NCBI GenBank assembly: GCA_020634565.1 | Contig: JACKBN010000007.1 | Location: 62,001-126,000, forward strand | Reading direction: 5' to 3' | Length of the DNA stretch: 64,000 nucleotides | Source: Ardenticatenaceae bacterium | Lineage (GTDB): Bacteria; Chloroflexota; Anaerolineae; Promineifilales; Promineifilaceae | Part shown: piece after piece, positions 1 to 7,561 of the stretch | Position numbering within the stretch: the stretch's first letter is position 1 | Layout of the letters: each line of letters starts with the position of its first letter | Program-made: the position numbers and the translations under genes | Notes under the pieces: model-generated | Database searches by the model: none | What the model was told of the DNA's origin: nothing | What the model saw: the letters and a program-made list of their open reading frames with translations, nothing else

Positions 1-1
1 G

Positions 2-325
2 CGCATCGTCACCTTCTGGCACAAAAACATGCCCGACGACTTTGAGCCGATGCCCGCCCCCTGGGAAAGCCTCATCGCCAAATACGCCCTACTCGATGAA
101 ACAGACAGCCTGTTGGAAGCAGCCATCGAGTTAGCCCAGAAAAACGACACCATCTCCGCCTCCTTCCTACAGCGCAAGCTGCGCCTCGGCTACCCACGCG
201 CCGCCCGCCTCATGGAGCACCTCTACGAGATGGGACTCGTCGAAGACCCCAAATCCGGCGGTAAAACCCGCCGCACCCTGGTAGATGAAGACGACGATCC
301 GTTGGATGATATTTTGCAGTCGTAA
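2..325 (+). CDS. ftsK: DNA translocase FtsK, C-terminal end (partial)
   Basis: The frame is open from the first bases of the window, so this is the 3' end of a longer gene; 107 residues are visible. They match the gamma (winged-helix) domain of FtsK/SpoIIIE: an RIVTFWHKN segment leading in, then ISASFLQRKLRLGYPRAARL and MEHLYEMGLV, and an acidic tail. In the family this domain reads the KOPS/SRS polarity sequences and directs the membrane-anchored motor that pumps chromosomes through the division septum. The ATPase and membrane domains lie upstream of the window. The ATG at 29 is internal, not the start. Confidence 0.88.
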   Translation, partial: RIVTFWHKNMPDDFEPMPAPWESLIAKYALLDETDSLLEAAIELAQKNDTISASFLQRKLRLGYPRAARLMEHLYEMGLVEDPKSGGKTRRTLVDEDDDPLDDILQS

Positions 326-349
326 CTTTGGAAAACAAGTCGTGAAGAT

Positions 350-820
350 CTAAAGATGTTCGAGCTTTTCTACTGGGGAACGGTACCCTTTTGCAATCAT
401 TTGCTCAAGAATTTCATTAGCAGCGGACAGCGACAAGGCATCAGTTTGAACAAGACGAAGCAAAATCCCCAACGTGCCGCTTACCGGAATTTTGAGCTGG
501 GCAGCTAATTTGCGGGCGTCGCGATCATCTGTGAGGAAACGGCCGTTCCTCACCACAGCTACTGCCAAACAAGCAGCTTCCCCACCGTTGACTCTTTGCG
601 AATACTCCTGAAAAAGCGTCTTTTCTCGCCCTTCCAACTGAACGATTGAAAGCCAATCCCACTTGGCAGCAGGCAAAATCCCTTTAGCGACACCATTTTC
701 AAATTCTTCAATTACTTGAGACGTTGTGGAAACGGACTCCCCCAATGCCTTTGGCAACAAATCTAACTGCTGCACTAAGGCAAAGTTAGACAAAACGGTG
801 TTATCTAACAGCATCAGCAT
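350..820 (-). CDS. PIN-domain protein (DUF3368-like), putative toxin nuclease
   Basis: A 156-residue protein with the acidic PIN pattern: Asp6 in LLDNTVLSNF, Glu residues in IEEFE, GEAACLAVA, and a FLTDDRDARKLA block, then an IPVSGTLGILLRL segment typical of DUF3368-type PIN proteins. PIN domains are metal-dependent RNases and often toxins. It starts 5 nt after the stop of the upstream small gene, so the two are co-transcribed like a type II toxin-antitoxin pair with the antitoxin first. The family call comes from motif pattern; toxicity is inferred. Confidence 0.7.
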   Translation of the reverse strand: MLMLLDNTVLSNFALVQQLDLLPKALGESVSTTSQVIEEFENGVAKGILPAAKWDWLSIVQLEGREKTLFQEYSQRVNGGEAACLAVAVVRNGRFLTDDRDARKLAAQLKIPVSGTLGILLRLVQTDALSLSAANEILEQMIAKGYRSPVEKLEHL

Positions 821-825
821 AAGCT

Positions 826-1143
826 TTATGTATCTTCATTCTGGGTAAACCAACTGGTCAATGCTTGCGCTTCAGCTGCGGCCTCACTTTTGTTGGCCGG
901 ACCAATGCGCAGTGGAATGCCCAAGGCAATAAAACGATCGCGCAGCTCAAGTTCATGCAAATCAAGCATTTCTGCCGCCTTGCCCAGGTTAATTTCCTCA
1001 TCTAGATACGCACTTACGACCAAAGACCAGGCCAAATCTGGATTCCGCTCGATCATTTCTTGCAAAGCAGCATCTACCAACGTGGGCTGCTGTTTATACA
1101 ATTTGGTTAAGTGTGAAAACGTCCAATCCGCAGACCACATCAT
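826..1143 (-). CDS. UPF0175-like antitoxin
   Basis: A 105-residue protein. Its middle, YLDEEINLGKAAEMLDLHEL, looks like the UPF0175 family, small helix-turn-helix antitoxins usually paired with DUF3368 PIN toxins. The start is supported by GAGGGT a few bases upstream of the double ATG. It lies directly upstream of the PIN gene with a 5-nt gap. Likely role: binds and neutralises the PIN protein and autoregulates the pair. The N-terminal 40 residues are not diagnostic. Confidence 0.62.
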   Translation of the reverse strand: MMWSADWTFSHLTKLYKQQPTLVDAALQEMIERNPDLAWSLVVSAYLDEEINLGKAAEMLDLHELELRDRFIALGIPLRIGPANKSEAAAEAQALTSWFTQNEDT

Positions 1144-1430
1144 AAAGTTACCCTCATACGCTCAACTGTTCTGGCTAGTAACGATAGTATAGCATGGTTT
1201 TTCACTGCCAGATCGGTTCGTTAACCATTAACCATTTACAATTCAAAATTAACCATCAAATACCCCCATATTTGCTACTATAGTACCAATTTCCACCACA
1301 TCTGGAACTTTTTCTTCTTCATGCCGTATTGCCTCCTGAACACCAATTTTGTTTTTTCCAATTTCACACTTTTATGATCTTCGCGCCTACGGGCGCAAGA
1401 TGGGCGTAGGATGGGTACACAGGAGATACG

Positions 1431-3623
1431 ATGACTCAGCAACAACCCCAACCAACGGTCGAGGAAACCCGTCAGTCCACTCAAACAAAAACGCGGCGCT
1501 TGCCCGACGTGGCCACCGCCGAACGTGCCCTGAGCGACGTGAACACCAGCGTCGCCGTTTTGCGCACCGAAGCAGATCGCGCGCGCGGCCTGTTTGGCTT
1601 TGGCCGCCGCATTTTGGTGCCCCCGGATGAAATTCACGTGGTGGTTGGCGACGGCCGTCACAGCCTGACCCTCTCCAACGAACGCAAAGTGTTCGGCCAA
1701 TCCGCCGACCGCCCCGCCAAATATTGGCTCAACCCGATCACGCAGGTGATCAAGCTCAAAACCATCAGCTTCACCGTGCCGATTCATGGCACAAACGACG
1801 GTGGCGTGGAGGCGTTAGACAGTAGCAAAGTCAGCTTCCGGCTGTGGGCACACGCCGTGGCTAAGCTCAATCCGGACAAGGCAGAAATTGCTGCCCAGCG
1901 CGTCGGTCTGGACACCAACGGCCTCATCTACACCATCACCAAGGTTGGTACGGCCGAATTGGTTGCCGCCGCCGCCACGATGAGTCTGGAAGAGATCATT
2001 GCCAACCGGCAGGAATTGGCCGCCATCGCTTTCCCCAAAGTGAACCAGATTTTGTCCGAGTTGGGCTACGATTTGGCGCTGCTTACCATCACCCGTCTCG
2101 ACGGCGTGGCTTACACCAAGCTGATCGAGCAAGCCGAATCCCGCATCTCCAAAGAGACGGGCATTGCCACTAACAAAGAGCAGCTGGCCGAGCTGACTGA
2201 CATGCAGGCCCGCGAGCAGGAAGAAGCGGAAATTCGCGCCCAAACCGAGAAAAAGCTGGCGGCTGAACGACTGGATGCCCAACGCGAAGTCGAAACAGCC
2301 ACGATTAGCCAACAAGAAGCGCTAGACGTGCGTCGCCACGAGATGCGCATTTTGCAGATTAGCCGTGAGAAAACGGCCGCTTCTGCTGCCAACGAAACTG
2401 AAATGGCTAAAGTGGCCCTCAGCCAGCAGCTCGGTGAAGCCGAAGCTGAAAAAGCAGCTCATCTGGCCCAAATCGAAGCGGAGCGGCAGGCCAAGCTGCG
2501 TGCCATCCAGCAAAAGCGCACGGCCGAAATCAACCTGGCACAAACTGAAGCGGAAGCAGCCCGGCTAGCCGTGGCTCAGGCCAAAGAGATCGAGCGGATG
2601 GCCGAGTTGACGGAAGCCGAAGCGTCTCGTCTGCGCCGTGAAGAACTGGCCGAAGCGGAACGCGCCCGCGAAATCGCCCTGGTGGAAGCCAACAAATCTG
2701 CCGAAGCGCTCAAGCTGGCAGCCGAGGCGGAAGCCCGCGCCGTGCAGATCAAGGTGGATGTGGAAACCCAATCTGAGCTGGTGCGCGCCGAAGCAGAAGC
2801 GACGGCCACGGAGAAACGGGCTCAGGCAGCTAAAGTTCGGGCAGAAGCGACCAAGGCAGAAACGGCCGCTTCCGGTTTAGCTGAAGCAGAAGTGGAAGCC
2901 GCGCGCGTGCAGGTTGCCGAGAAGCAGGTGTCCGTGACCCGCGCCGAGGGCTTGGCGCAGGCCGAAGTGGCCAAAGCGCAAGCCGATGCCGAAGCTGAGA
3001 AGCTGCAAAAGCTCAAGGCCGTCGAGATTGAAGCGCAGGAAAAACTGGCCCTGCTTTATGGGCAAGCGCCGGTACTGGTGGACCTGGAGCGCCTGCGCAT
3101 TCAGCTAGGTCACCAGGAGCGCATCGCCACCATTCAGGCTGAAACGTCGCTGAAGGCGTTTGAGGCAATTGCCCCAAGTCTGAAGGTACACATCTTTGGC
3201 AATGGCGGGCAGACGGGCCAGATTTTGGCCAACGTGATGGCGTTGTCGCACGGACTGACACAGGTGGGCGAAGAAGTCCCGCTAGTTGGCCGGATGCTGA
3301 ACCCCGGCGCGAACGGCGGCGCGAACGGCGCTGGCGAACCGCTGGTTTTAGCCAACTGCCTGCCCAAGCTGAGCCAATTTGGGCCGTACCTGCAACAGGT
3401 GCTGGCGGAGGTAAATCCGCGCATGCTGTCTAGCCTGAAGGTAGCGGACGTAGTGGAGCGGCTGGGGCCAGTCGTGGCGGGCGAGGAATCGCTGACGAGC
3501 GCGCTGAGCAGTCTGAAAGCGGATGCGTCGTTCCGCGTGATTGGCGACATGCCGGTAAGCCCGCTGCTGCGGCTGCTGGGTTTGGGACAAGCTGAGCCAG
3601 TTGAGGAAATTCCGGTCGCCTAA
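1431..3623 (+). CDS. SPFH/band-7 (flotillin-like) protein with long coiled coil
   Basis: A 730-residue protein. Residues about 60-225 look like an SPFH/band-7 domain (RRILVPPDEIHVVVGDG near the start, later IIANRQELAAIAFPKVNQIL and LGYDLALLTITRLDG). Residues about 235-560 are an almost uninterrupted Ala/Glu-rich heptad coiled coil with many EAEA, KAEA and ARAE units. A Gly/Asn-rich hinge and a globular C-terminus follow. Flotillins scaffold membrane microdomains; here no N-terminal membrane segment is visible, so attachment would be peripheral. It is monocistronic, preceded by a 240-bp AT-rich gap and followed by a hairpin terminator. A generic SPFH protein is the safest call. Confidence 0.8.
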   Translation: MTQQQPQPTVEETRQSTQTKTRRLPDVATAERALSDVNTSVAVLRTEADRARGLFGFGRRILVPPDEIHVVVGDGRHSLTLSNERKVFGQSADRPAKYWLNPITQVIKLKTISFTVPIHGTNDGGVEALDSSKVSFRLWAHAVAKLNPDKAEIAAQRVGLDTNGLIYTITKVGTAELVAAAATMSLEEIIANRQELAAIAFPKVNQILSELGYDLALLTITRLDGVAYTKLIEQAESRISKETGIATNKEQLAELTDMQAREQEEAEIRAQTEKKLAAERLDAQREVETATISQQEALDVRRHEMRILQISREKTAASAANETEMAKVALSQQLGEAEAEKAAHLAQIEAERQAKLRAIQQKRTAEINLAQTEAEAARLAVAQAKEIERMAELTEAEASRLRREELAEAERAREIALVEANKSAEALKLAAEAEARAVQIKVDVETQSELVRAEAEATATEKRAQAAKVRAEATKAETAASGLAEAEVEAARVQVAEKQVSVTRAEGLAQAEVAKAQADAEAEKLQKLKAVEIEAQEKLALLYGQAPVLVDLERLRIQLGHQERIATIQAETSLKAFEAIAPSLKVHIFGNGGQTGQILANVMALSHGLTQVGEEVPLVGRMLNPGANGGANGAGEPLVLANCLPKLSQFGPYLQQVLAEVNPRMLSSLKVADVVERLGPVVAGEESLTSALSSLKADASFRVIGDMPVSPLLRLLGLGQAEPVEEIPVA

Positions 3624-3642
3624 TCTGATTCGCTAAAAATTT

Positions 3643-3706
3643 AACCGCAGAGTGCGCGGCGGACGCTGAGGTTTTCAGCAAATTCCGTACACTCTGCGGT
3701 TTTTTG
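3643..3706 (+). terminator. Inverted repeat with T-tract after the flotillin-like gene (CGCAGAG word family)
   Basis: Arms AACCGCAGAGTG (3643-3654) and CACTCTGCGGTT (3690-3701) are perfectly complementary over 12 bp and are followed by a run of T, which fits a rho-independent terminator. The 35-nt loop repeats the same GCGG/ACGCTGAGG words. The arm vocabulary recurs at 21235-21295 and, more loosely, at 31621-31687, so it belongs to a small intergenic repeat family. Confidence 0.65.
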
Positions 3707-3721
3707 TTGTGTCATGCCGTT

Positions 3722-3741
3722 GGTCGGATTGGCAATCCGAC
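3722..3741. repeat. Short palindromic repeat GTCGGATTGGCAATCCGAC, copy 1
   Basis: GTCGGATT and AATCCGAC form an 8-9 bp palindrome, followed by a CTTAC tail. The same 20-bp palindrome with a CCTAC tail is at 31561-31580. It lies between convergent gene ends, so it may form part of a bidirectional terminator, but the repetition suggests a REP-like element. Confidence 0.65.
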
Positions 3742-3745
3742 TTAC

Positions 3746-5263
3746 TTACTCAAAGTAGGGCCATTCGATGTCGTCCAGGCAGCTGGTGTCGGGCGCCTGG
3801 TCGGGATTAACCAGAAATTCGTCGGTGATGTCGATGGTGCATTCGACGCTGCTGAGCAGGGAGTGACCTGCTCCAGGCACCTCAACCACGATGCTGTTGG
3901 GCAGGGTGGCGGCGGTGAGGGTCGCCCAGCGGGGCGGCGTGGCAGTGTCGTATTGACCAACCAAAATGAGCGTGGGGATACTGCTGGAAACGGCCGTATT
4001 ATCCACCGCGTTCATTGGATTCCAGTATTCACACAGGCTGGTCAGGTCAAAGGTGGCTTGCAGCAGTGCGCCTTCGAGTTCTTGTGGGATGTTGCCAACA
4101 ACGGCCGTTTCCACCCGCTCGTAATCGCCCAACGCGTACTCATCGTGGCAGATGACGGAGTTGTACATGCCCTCGCTGTCACTGCGGTCCTCGTCGTCCT
4201 GGTACAGGGTGCGGGCAAAGCCTTCCTCGGCGCTGATTTCATCGAGCGCGTCAAAATTGTCTTCGCTCACCTCATAAATGACGTAAGGCAGCAGAGGAAT
4301 CAGCGACGTGTCGCTAAAGGCGCTGCTGAGGGCAAACACAAGATCGTCACCGTAAATTTCGGCCGTTTCGTCTTCGTTCAGCCGCTGCACGGTGTCCAAA
4401 AAGACATTTTCCAGGTCAGGATATTCTTCACTACAGTATTCGTCCCGCTCACAGTCGGCGAACAGTTCGGCGAGGGCGTCGGTGAAGCTGTAGACTTCGT
4501 CCACGGGCGTGTCGGCGTTGGGCGGGAACGGCGAATCGAGGATGACGGCACGAACACCTGCGGGATGGTTGCGCATCACTTCCAGCGCCAGCCGGGTGCC
4601 GTAGGAAATGCCCAGCAAATCCCACTGCTCAATGCCCAGCGCCTGCCGCAATGCTTCCACGTCGGCGGCATTTTCCTGAGTGTTGTAAGCCATCAAATTG
4701 ATGCCTTCGTCAGTCAAGCGATCAAAGCAGAGGGTGTCGGGATTGTCTTGCTCGTCGGCTTCGGCAAATTCGGGACAGTCCAGGGTGGGCTCTGAGTAGC
4801 CGGTGCCGCGCTGGTCCAGCAGGATAAGATCGCGGTTTTGCAGGAAAGACATTTCCCAACTGTCTGGGTCGGCGGCGTAATCGTCCAGCCCGCTGCTGCC
4901 CGGGCCACCTGCCAAATACACAACGGGCGGCTCTGTAGCGCCATCCGGCGCGGCGACGATGGCCACCGCCAACTGAATCATGGGTGAGTTAGCGTCGCTG
5001 CGATCTTCTGGGACGGTGAGGTAGCCGCATTCAATATCGCCTGAGGCGTCGAAGGGGCAGTCGGTGTATTCGAAATCGGCGGTGTTGGTGGGGGAGGAAA
5101 CGGCCGTATCCACATCTTCATCAACTTCATCCACAAAATCTTCTTCATTACCGATTGGCTCGTCAAAAACATCGTCAACATAGTCGTCTGAGACATCTTC
5201 ACAGGCAATCAACAACAAGGCTAAAAGTAACAATATTCCAATTTTTTTCATCTTTATTCTCAT
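3746..5263 (-). CDS. Secreted alpha/beta-hydrolase lipoprotein (TAP/prolyl-aminopeptidase-like)
   Basis: A 505-residue protein with a lipoprotein signal peptide (Lys-rich start, Leu-rich core, LIAC lipobox with Cys21) and then a very acidic spacer of about 35 residues. The hydrolase core has an oxyanion segment VVYLAGGPGSSG, LILLDQRGTGYSEP, and the nucleophile elbow GISYGT. A C-terminal TAP-like segment carries LILVGQYDTATPP and VEVPGAGHSLL, which supply the catalytic Asp and His. These proteases remove N-terminal residues or tripeptides; the protein probably acts at the outer face of the membrane. It is monocistronic and convergent with the flotillin-like gene. Confidence 0.82.
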   Translation of the reverse strand: MRIKMKKIGILLLLALLLIACEDVSDDYVDDVFDEPIGNEEDFVDEVDEDVDTAVSSPTNTADFEYTDCPFDASGDIECGYLTVPEDRSDANSPMIQLAVAIVAAPDGATEPPVVYLAGGPGSSGLDDYAADPDSWEMSFLQNRDLILLDQRGTGYSEPTLDCPEFAEADEQDNPDTLCFDRLTDEGINLMAYNTQENAADVEALRQALGIEQWDLLGISYGTRLALEVMRNHPAGVRAVILDSPFPPNADTPVDEVYSFTDALAELFADCERDEYCSEEYPDLENVFLDTVQRLNEDETAEIYGDDLVFALSSAFSDTSLIPLLPYVIYEVSEDNFDALDEISAEEGFARTLYQDDEDRSDSEGMYNSVICHDEYALGDYERVETAVVGNIPQELEGALLQATFDLTSLCEYWNPMNAVDNTAVSSSIPTLILVGQYDTATPPRWATLTAATLPNSIVVEVPGAGHSLLSSVECTIDITDEFLVNPDQAPDTSCLDDIEWPYFE

Positions 5264-5507
5264 GTGTTGGGGTTAATAAATTACCGTGGCTCATCTTAGC
5301 AGAAAGTCATATTTTGGGGGATCAATCGTGGGTCCTGGTAACGGCCGTTTGTTCGTGCGCAATTTAGATTTTTGTTGTTTTCGCATCACGATCTTGGCGC
5401 ATTGAAAATGGTCCAATCTCAAAAAATTAATTGTTGACAAAAATCATCCATATTTCCGCCAAATGTCATGGAGGCGATTTTAAATATCCTGAAAGGTTGG
5501 GTAAACT

Positions 5508-5516
5508 TGGTATAAT
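5508..5516 (+). promoter_or_regulatory. Extended -10 promoter upstream of ctaA
   Basis: TGGTATAAT is a perfect TATAAT hexamer preceded by a TGn extended -10 motif. It lies 57 nt upstream of the ctaA start codon. No good -35 hexamer is present at 17-bp spacing, as is usual for extended -10 promoters. Confidence 0.5.
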
Positions 5517-5572
5517 CGCGCGCAGCAAATAGACCTTGCGCGGATTTGAGAACAGGAAGAGCAGGAGAAAAC

Positions 5573-6658
5573 ATGTCAGAACAAGACAATAAAAAAATCA
5601 TTCGTTGGCTTTTTGTGGTGAGCGGCCTCATCATGATTATGGTGGTGTTTGGTGGTTTTGTGCGCCTCACGCGGTCTGGCCTTTCGATTGTGGAGTGGAA
5701 TCCGGTGAGCGGCGTGGTGCCACCCATTGGCCAGGCAGCCTGGGAAGCAGAGTATGCCAAATACCAGCAGACCCCTGAAGGCATGTACATCAACCACCAG
5801 ATGACCATCTCCGAGTACAAAGAAATTTTCTATGTGGAGTACATCCATCGGCTCATTGCCCGATTTGCCGGACTGTTTGTGGTGATTCCGCTGTTTTACT
5901 ATCTGTACAAGGGCATCATTCCCTGGCGCCGATCCGCCATTTACCTCACGATTGGGGCGCTGTTTGGCTTCCAGGGCTTTTTAGGCTGGTACATGGTGAG
6001 CAGTGGGTTGATCGAGAATCCGGCAGTGAACCATTTCCGCTTGACCATTCATCTGCTGATGGCCCTCTTTTTGCTGGCGCTGACGATGTGGACAGCGCTG
6101 CGCCACGTGCACCACTTTCCGCCAGTTATCAACAAAGGGCGCGGCTCCCTGCCGTACATCTTATCGGCACTCACGCTTACAATCTTGGTGATCCAAATTA
6201 CGTGGGGCGGCTTTGTGGCTGGTCTGAAGGCGGGTTGGATTTCTAACACGTGGCCGTTGATGGCCGGGCGCTGGATTCCCAGCAATTTATTTGCTCAGTT
6301 TGATGCCTGGTGGCAAAACTTGATTTCATCCCCGGTAGGCGTGCATTTTGTGCATCGCTGGTTTGCTTTTGTGGTGTTGGGTGCGGCCATCTGGCTTTAT
6401 TTCATTACCAAGCGACATGCATACTCGGCCAACGTACACAAGGCAGTGATTTATTTCCTGGGTCTGGTAGCTGTGCAAATCACCTTGGGCGTTACCACCA
6501 TTTGGTTCAGCGTACCGATTATTTTGGCGCTATCACACCAGGCGGTGGGGCTGCTGCTGTTCATCGTGGCTGTGTACATTCGGTACGAAATTGTGCACAC
6601 GCCCATCCCTGAGCAGATTGTGGAACGGCAAACGGCCGTTGCCCAAACCGGCGATTAA
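5573..6658 (+). CDS. ctaA: Heme A synthase (COX15/CtaA)
   Basis: A 361-residue multi-span membrane protein that oxidises the C8 methyl of heme O to make heme A for aa3-type cytochrome oxidases. Conserved His residues of the two four-helix halves are visible: His92 in YIHRLIARFAG, His154 and His160 in NHFRLTIH, His261 in HFVHRWFA and His322 in SHQAVGLLL. The N-terminal GGFVRLTRSGLSIVEWNPV loop is typical of the COX15-like type. I chose the ATG at 5573 because AGGAG sits 5 nt upstream; an in-frame start at 5546 has no such site. No cytochrome oxidase genes are adjacent. Confidence 0.92.
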   Translation: MSEQDNKKIIRWLFVVSGLIMIMVVFGGFVRLTRSGLSIVEWNPVSGVVPPIGQAAWEAEYAKYQQTPEGMYINHQMTISEYKEIFYVEYIHRLIARFAGLFVVIPLFYYLYKGIIPWRRSAIYLTIGALFGFQGFLGWYMVSSGLIENPAVNHFRLTIHLLMALFLLALTMWTALRHVHHFPPVINKGRGSLPYILSALTLTILVIQITWGGFVAGLKAGWISNTWPLMAGRWIPSNLFAQFDAWWQNLISSPVGVHFVHRWFAFVVLGAAIWLYFITKRHAYSANVHKAVIYFLGLVAVQITLGVTTIWFSVPIILALSHQAVGLLLFIVAVYIRYEIVHTPIPEQIVERQTAVAQTGD

Positions 6659-6672
6659 TTTTTTGGAGATTA

Positions 6673-6710
6673 GAGATTGGAGATGCAATTTCTAATCTCC
6701 AATCTCTTTT
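6673..6710 (+). terminator. Hairpin plus T-tract between ctaA and the DUF72 gene (GGAGATTAGAG word family)
   Basis: Arms GAGATTGGAGAT (6673-6684) and ATCTCCAATCTC (6695-6706) are perfectly complementary over 12 bp with a 10-nt loop, followed by TTTT. This fits a terminator for ctaA. The same GGAGATTAGAGATTGG words recur at 33811-33879, so it is also a copy of a dispersed intergenic element. It abuts the next start codon directly. Confidence 0.6.
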
Positions 6711-7505
6711 ATGAGTTCCTCAACGATCTGGCATCTTGGCACAATGGGCTTTGCCTACAAGCAGTGGCTTGGCCCGTTTTACCCCGCCGGGATGGCTTCC
6801 AAAAATTATCTACCTCATTACAGCACGCTGTTTGATGCGGTGGAGATTGACAGCACTTTTTATGGCACGCCGCGTCCGCAAAGCGTCATCCGCTGGCGAG
6901 AAAGCACCACCGACAACTTCACCTTCTGCCTCAAAACCCCCAAGGCAATTACCCATGAAGCCCGCCTGACAGACGGCATTGAAGCGATGCAGCTGTTTGT
7001 GGAAACGGCCGTTCTCTTGCAAGAAAAGCTCGGCTGCATCCTTATCCAGTTTGGGCCTACCTTTACCTATGCTCAAGTCGAGGAGCTAAGCCAATTTTTG
7101 AGCCACCTGCCCCAGGTAACGCGGTATGCGGTGGAGTTCCGGCATGATTCCTGGCTGCGGCCTGAAGTGGCAGATTTATTACGGCCGTATAACATCTGCC
7201 TCACCGCGACGGATTACATCCACCTGCCCAAAACCATCACCCCCACGGCCGATTTTCTCTACCTGCGCTTCATTGGCCCCCACGGACAATACGCTACCAA
7301 AGACAAAGAGCTGGTAGACAAAACGGCCGATTTACAGGCATGGTACGAAAAAATCGAACCGCTTTTGCCGCAATTCAAGCATATCTTCGGCTTCTTCAAC
7401 AATGATTACGCGGGTTTTTCCCCAAAAACATGCAACCGGTTTAAGAAAATTGTGGGACTGGAAGAGAAGGAAATACGGCCGTTGCAGCAAGGTCGCCTAT
7501 TCTAA
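6711..7505 (+). CDS. DUF72 family protein (YecE-like)
   Basis: A 264-residue TIM-barrel-type protein of the DUF72 family. It has the family opening IWHLGTMGFAYKQWLGPFYP, EIDSTFYGTPRP, FCLKTPKAITHE, a VEFRHDSWL block and YLRFIGPHG near the C-terminus. The biochemical role of the family is not established. No Shine-Dalgarno site precedes the ATG, because a T-tract hairpin ends right at the start codon; a later Met at residue 12 would cut the conserved opening, so 6711 is kept. Confidence 0.85.
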   Translation: MSSSTIWHLGTMGFAYKQWLGPFYPAGMASKNYLPHYSTLFDAVEIDSTFYGTPRPQSVIRWRESTTDNFTFCLKTPKAITHEARLTDGIEAMQLFVETAVLLQEKLGCILIQFGPTFTYAQVEELSQFLSHLPQVTRYAVEFRHDSWLRPEVADLLRPYNICLTATDYIHLPKTITPTADFLYLRFIGPHGQYATKDKELVDKTADLQAWYEKIEPLLPQFKHIFGFFNNDYAGFSPKTCNRFKKIVGLEEKEIRPLQQGRLF

Positions 7506-7512
7506 ACAAAAA

Positions 7513-7536
7513 GCCGCTCGATGAGCGGCTTCATTG
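7513..7536. terminator. Bidirectional hairpin between DUF72 gene and nuoN
   Basis: GCCGCTC (7513-7519) and GAGCGGC (7523-7529) form a 7-bp GC stem with a 3-nt loop. A-rich sequence lies on the left and T-rich on the right, so it can terminate both convergent genes. Confidence 0.7.
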
Positions 7537-7561
7537 TTTGTATTAACTTTGCAGCGAACTT

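Noticed and set aside
3704..4795. 363-codon plus-strand frame opposite the alpha/beta-hydrolase gene
   Set aside because: Antisense shadow; the minus-strand frame has signal peptide, catalytic motifs and full length.
5434..5439. Perfect TTGACA upstream of ctaA
   Set aside because: No -10 hexamer lies at 16-18 bp; the extended -10 at 5508-5516 is the better promoter.
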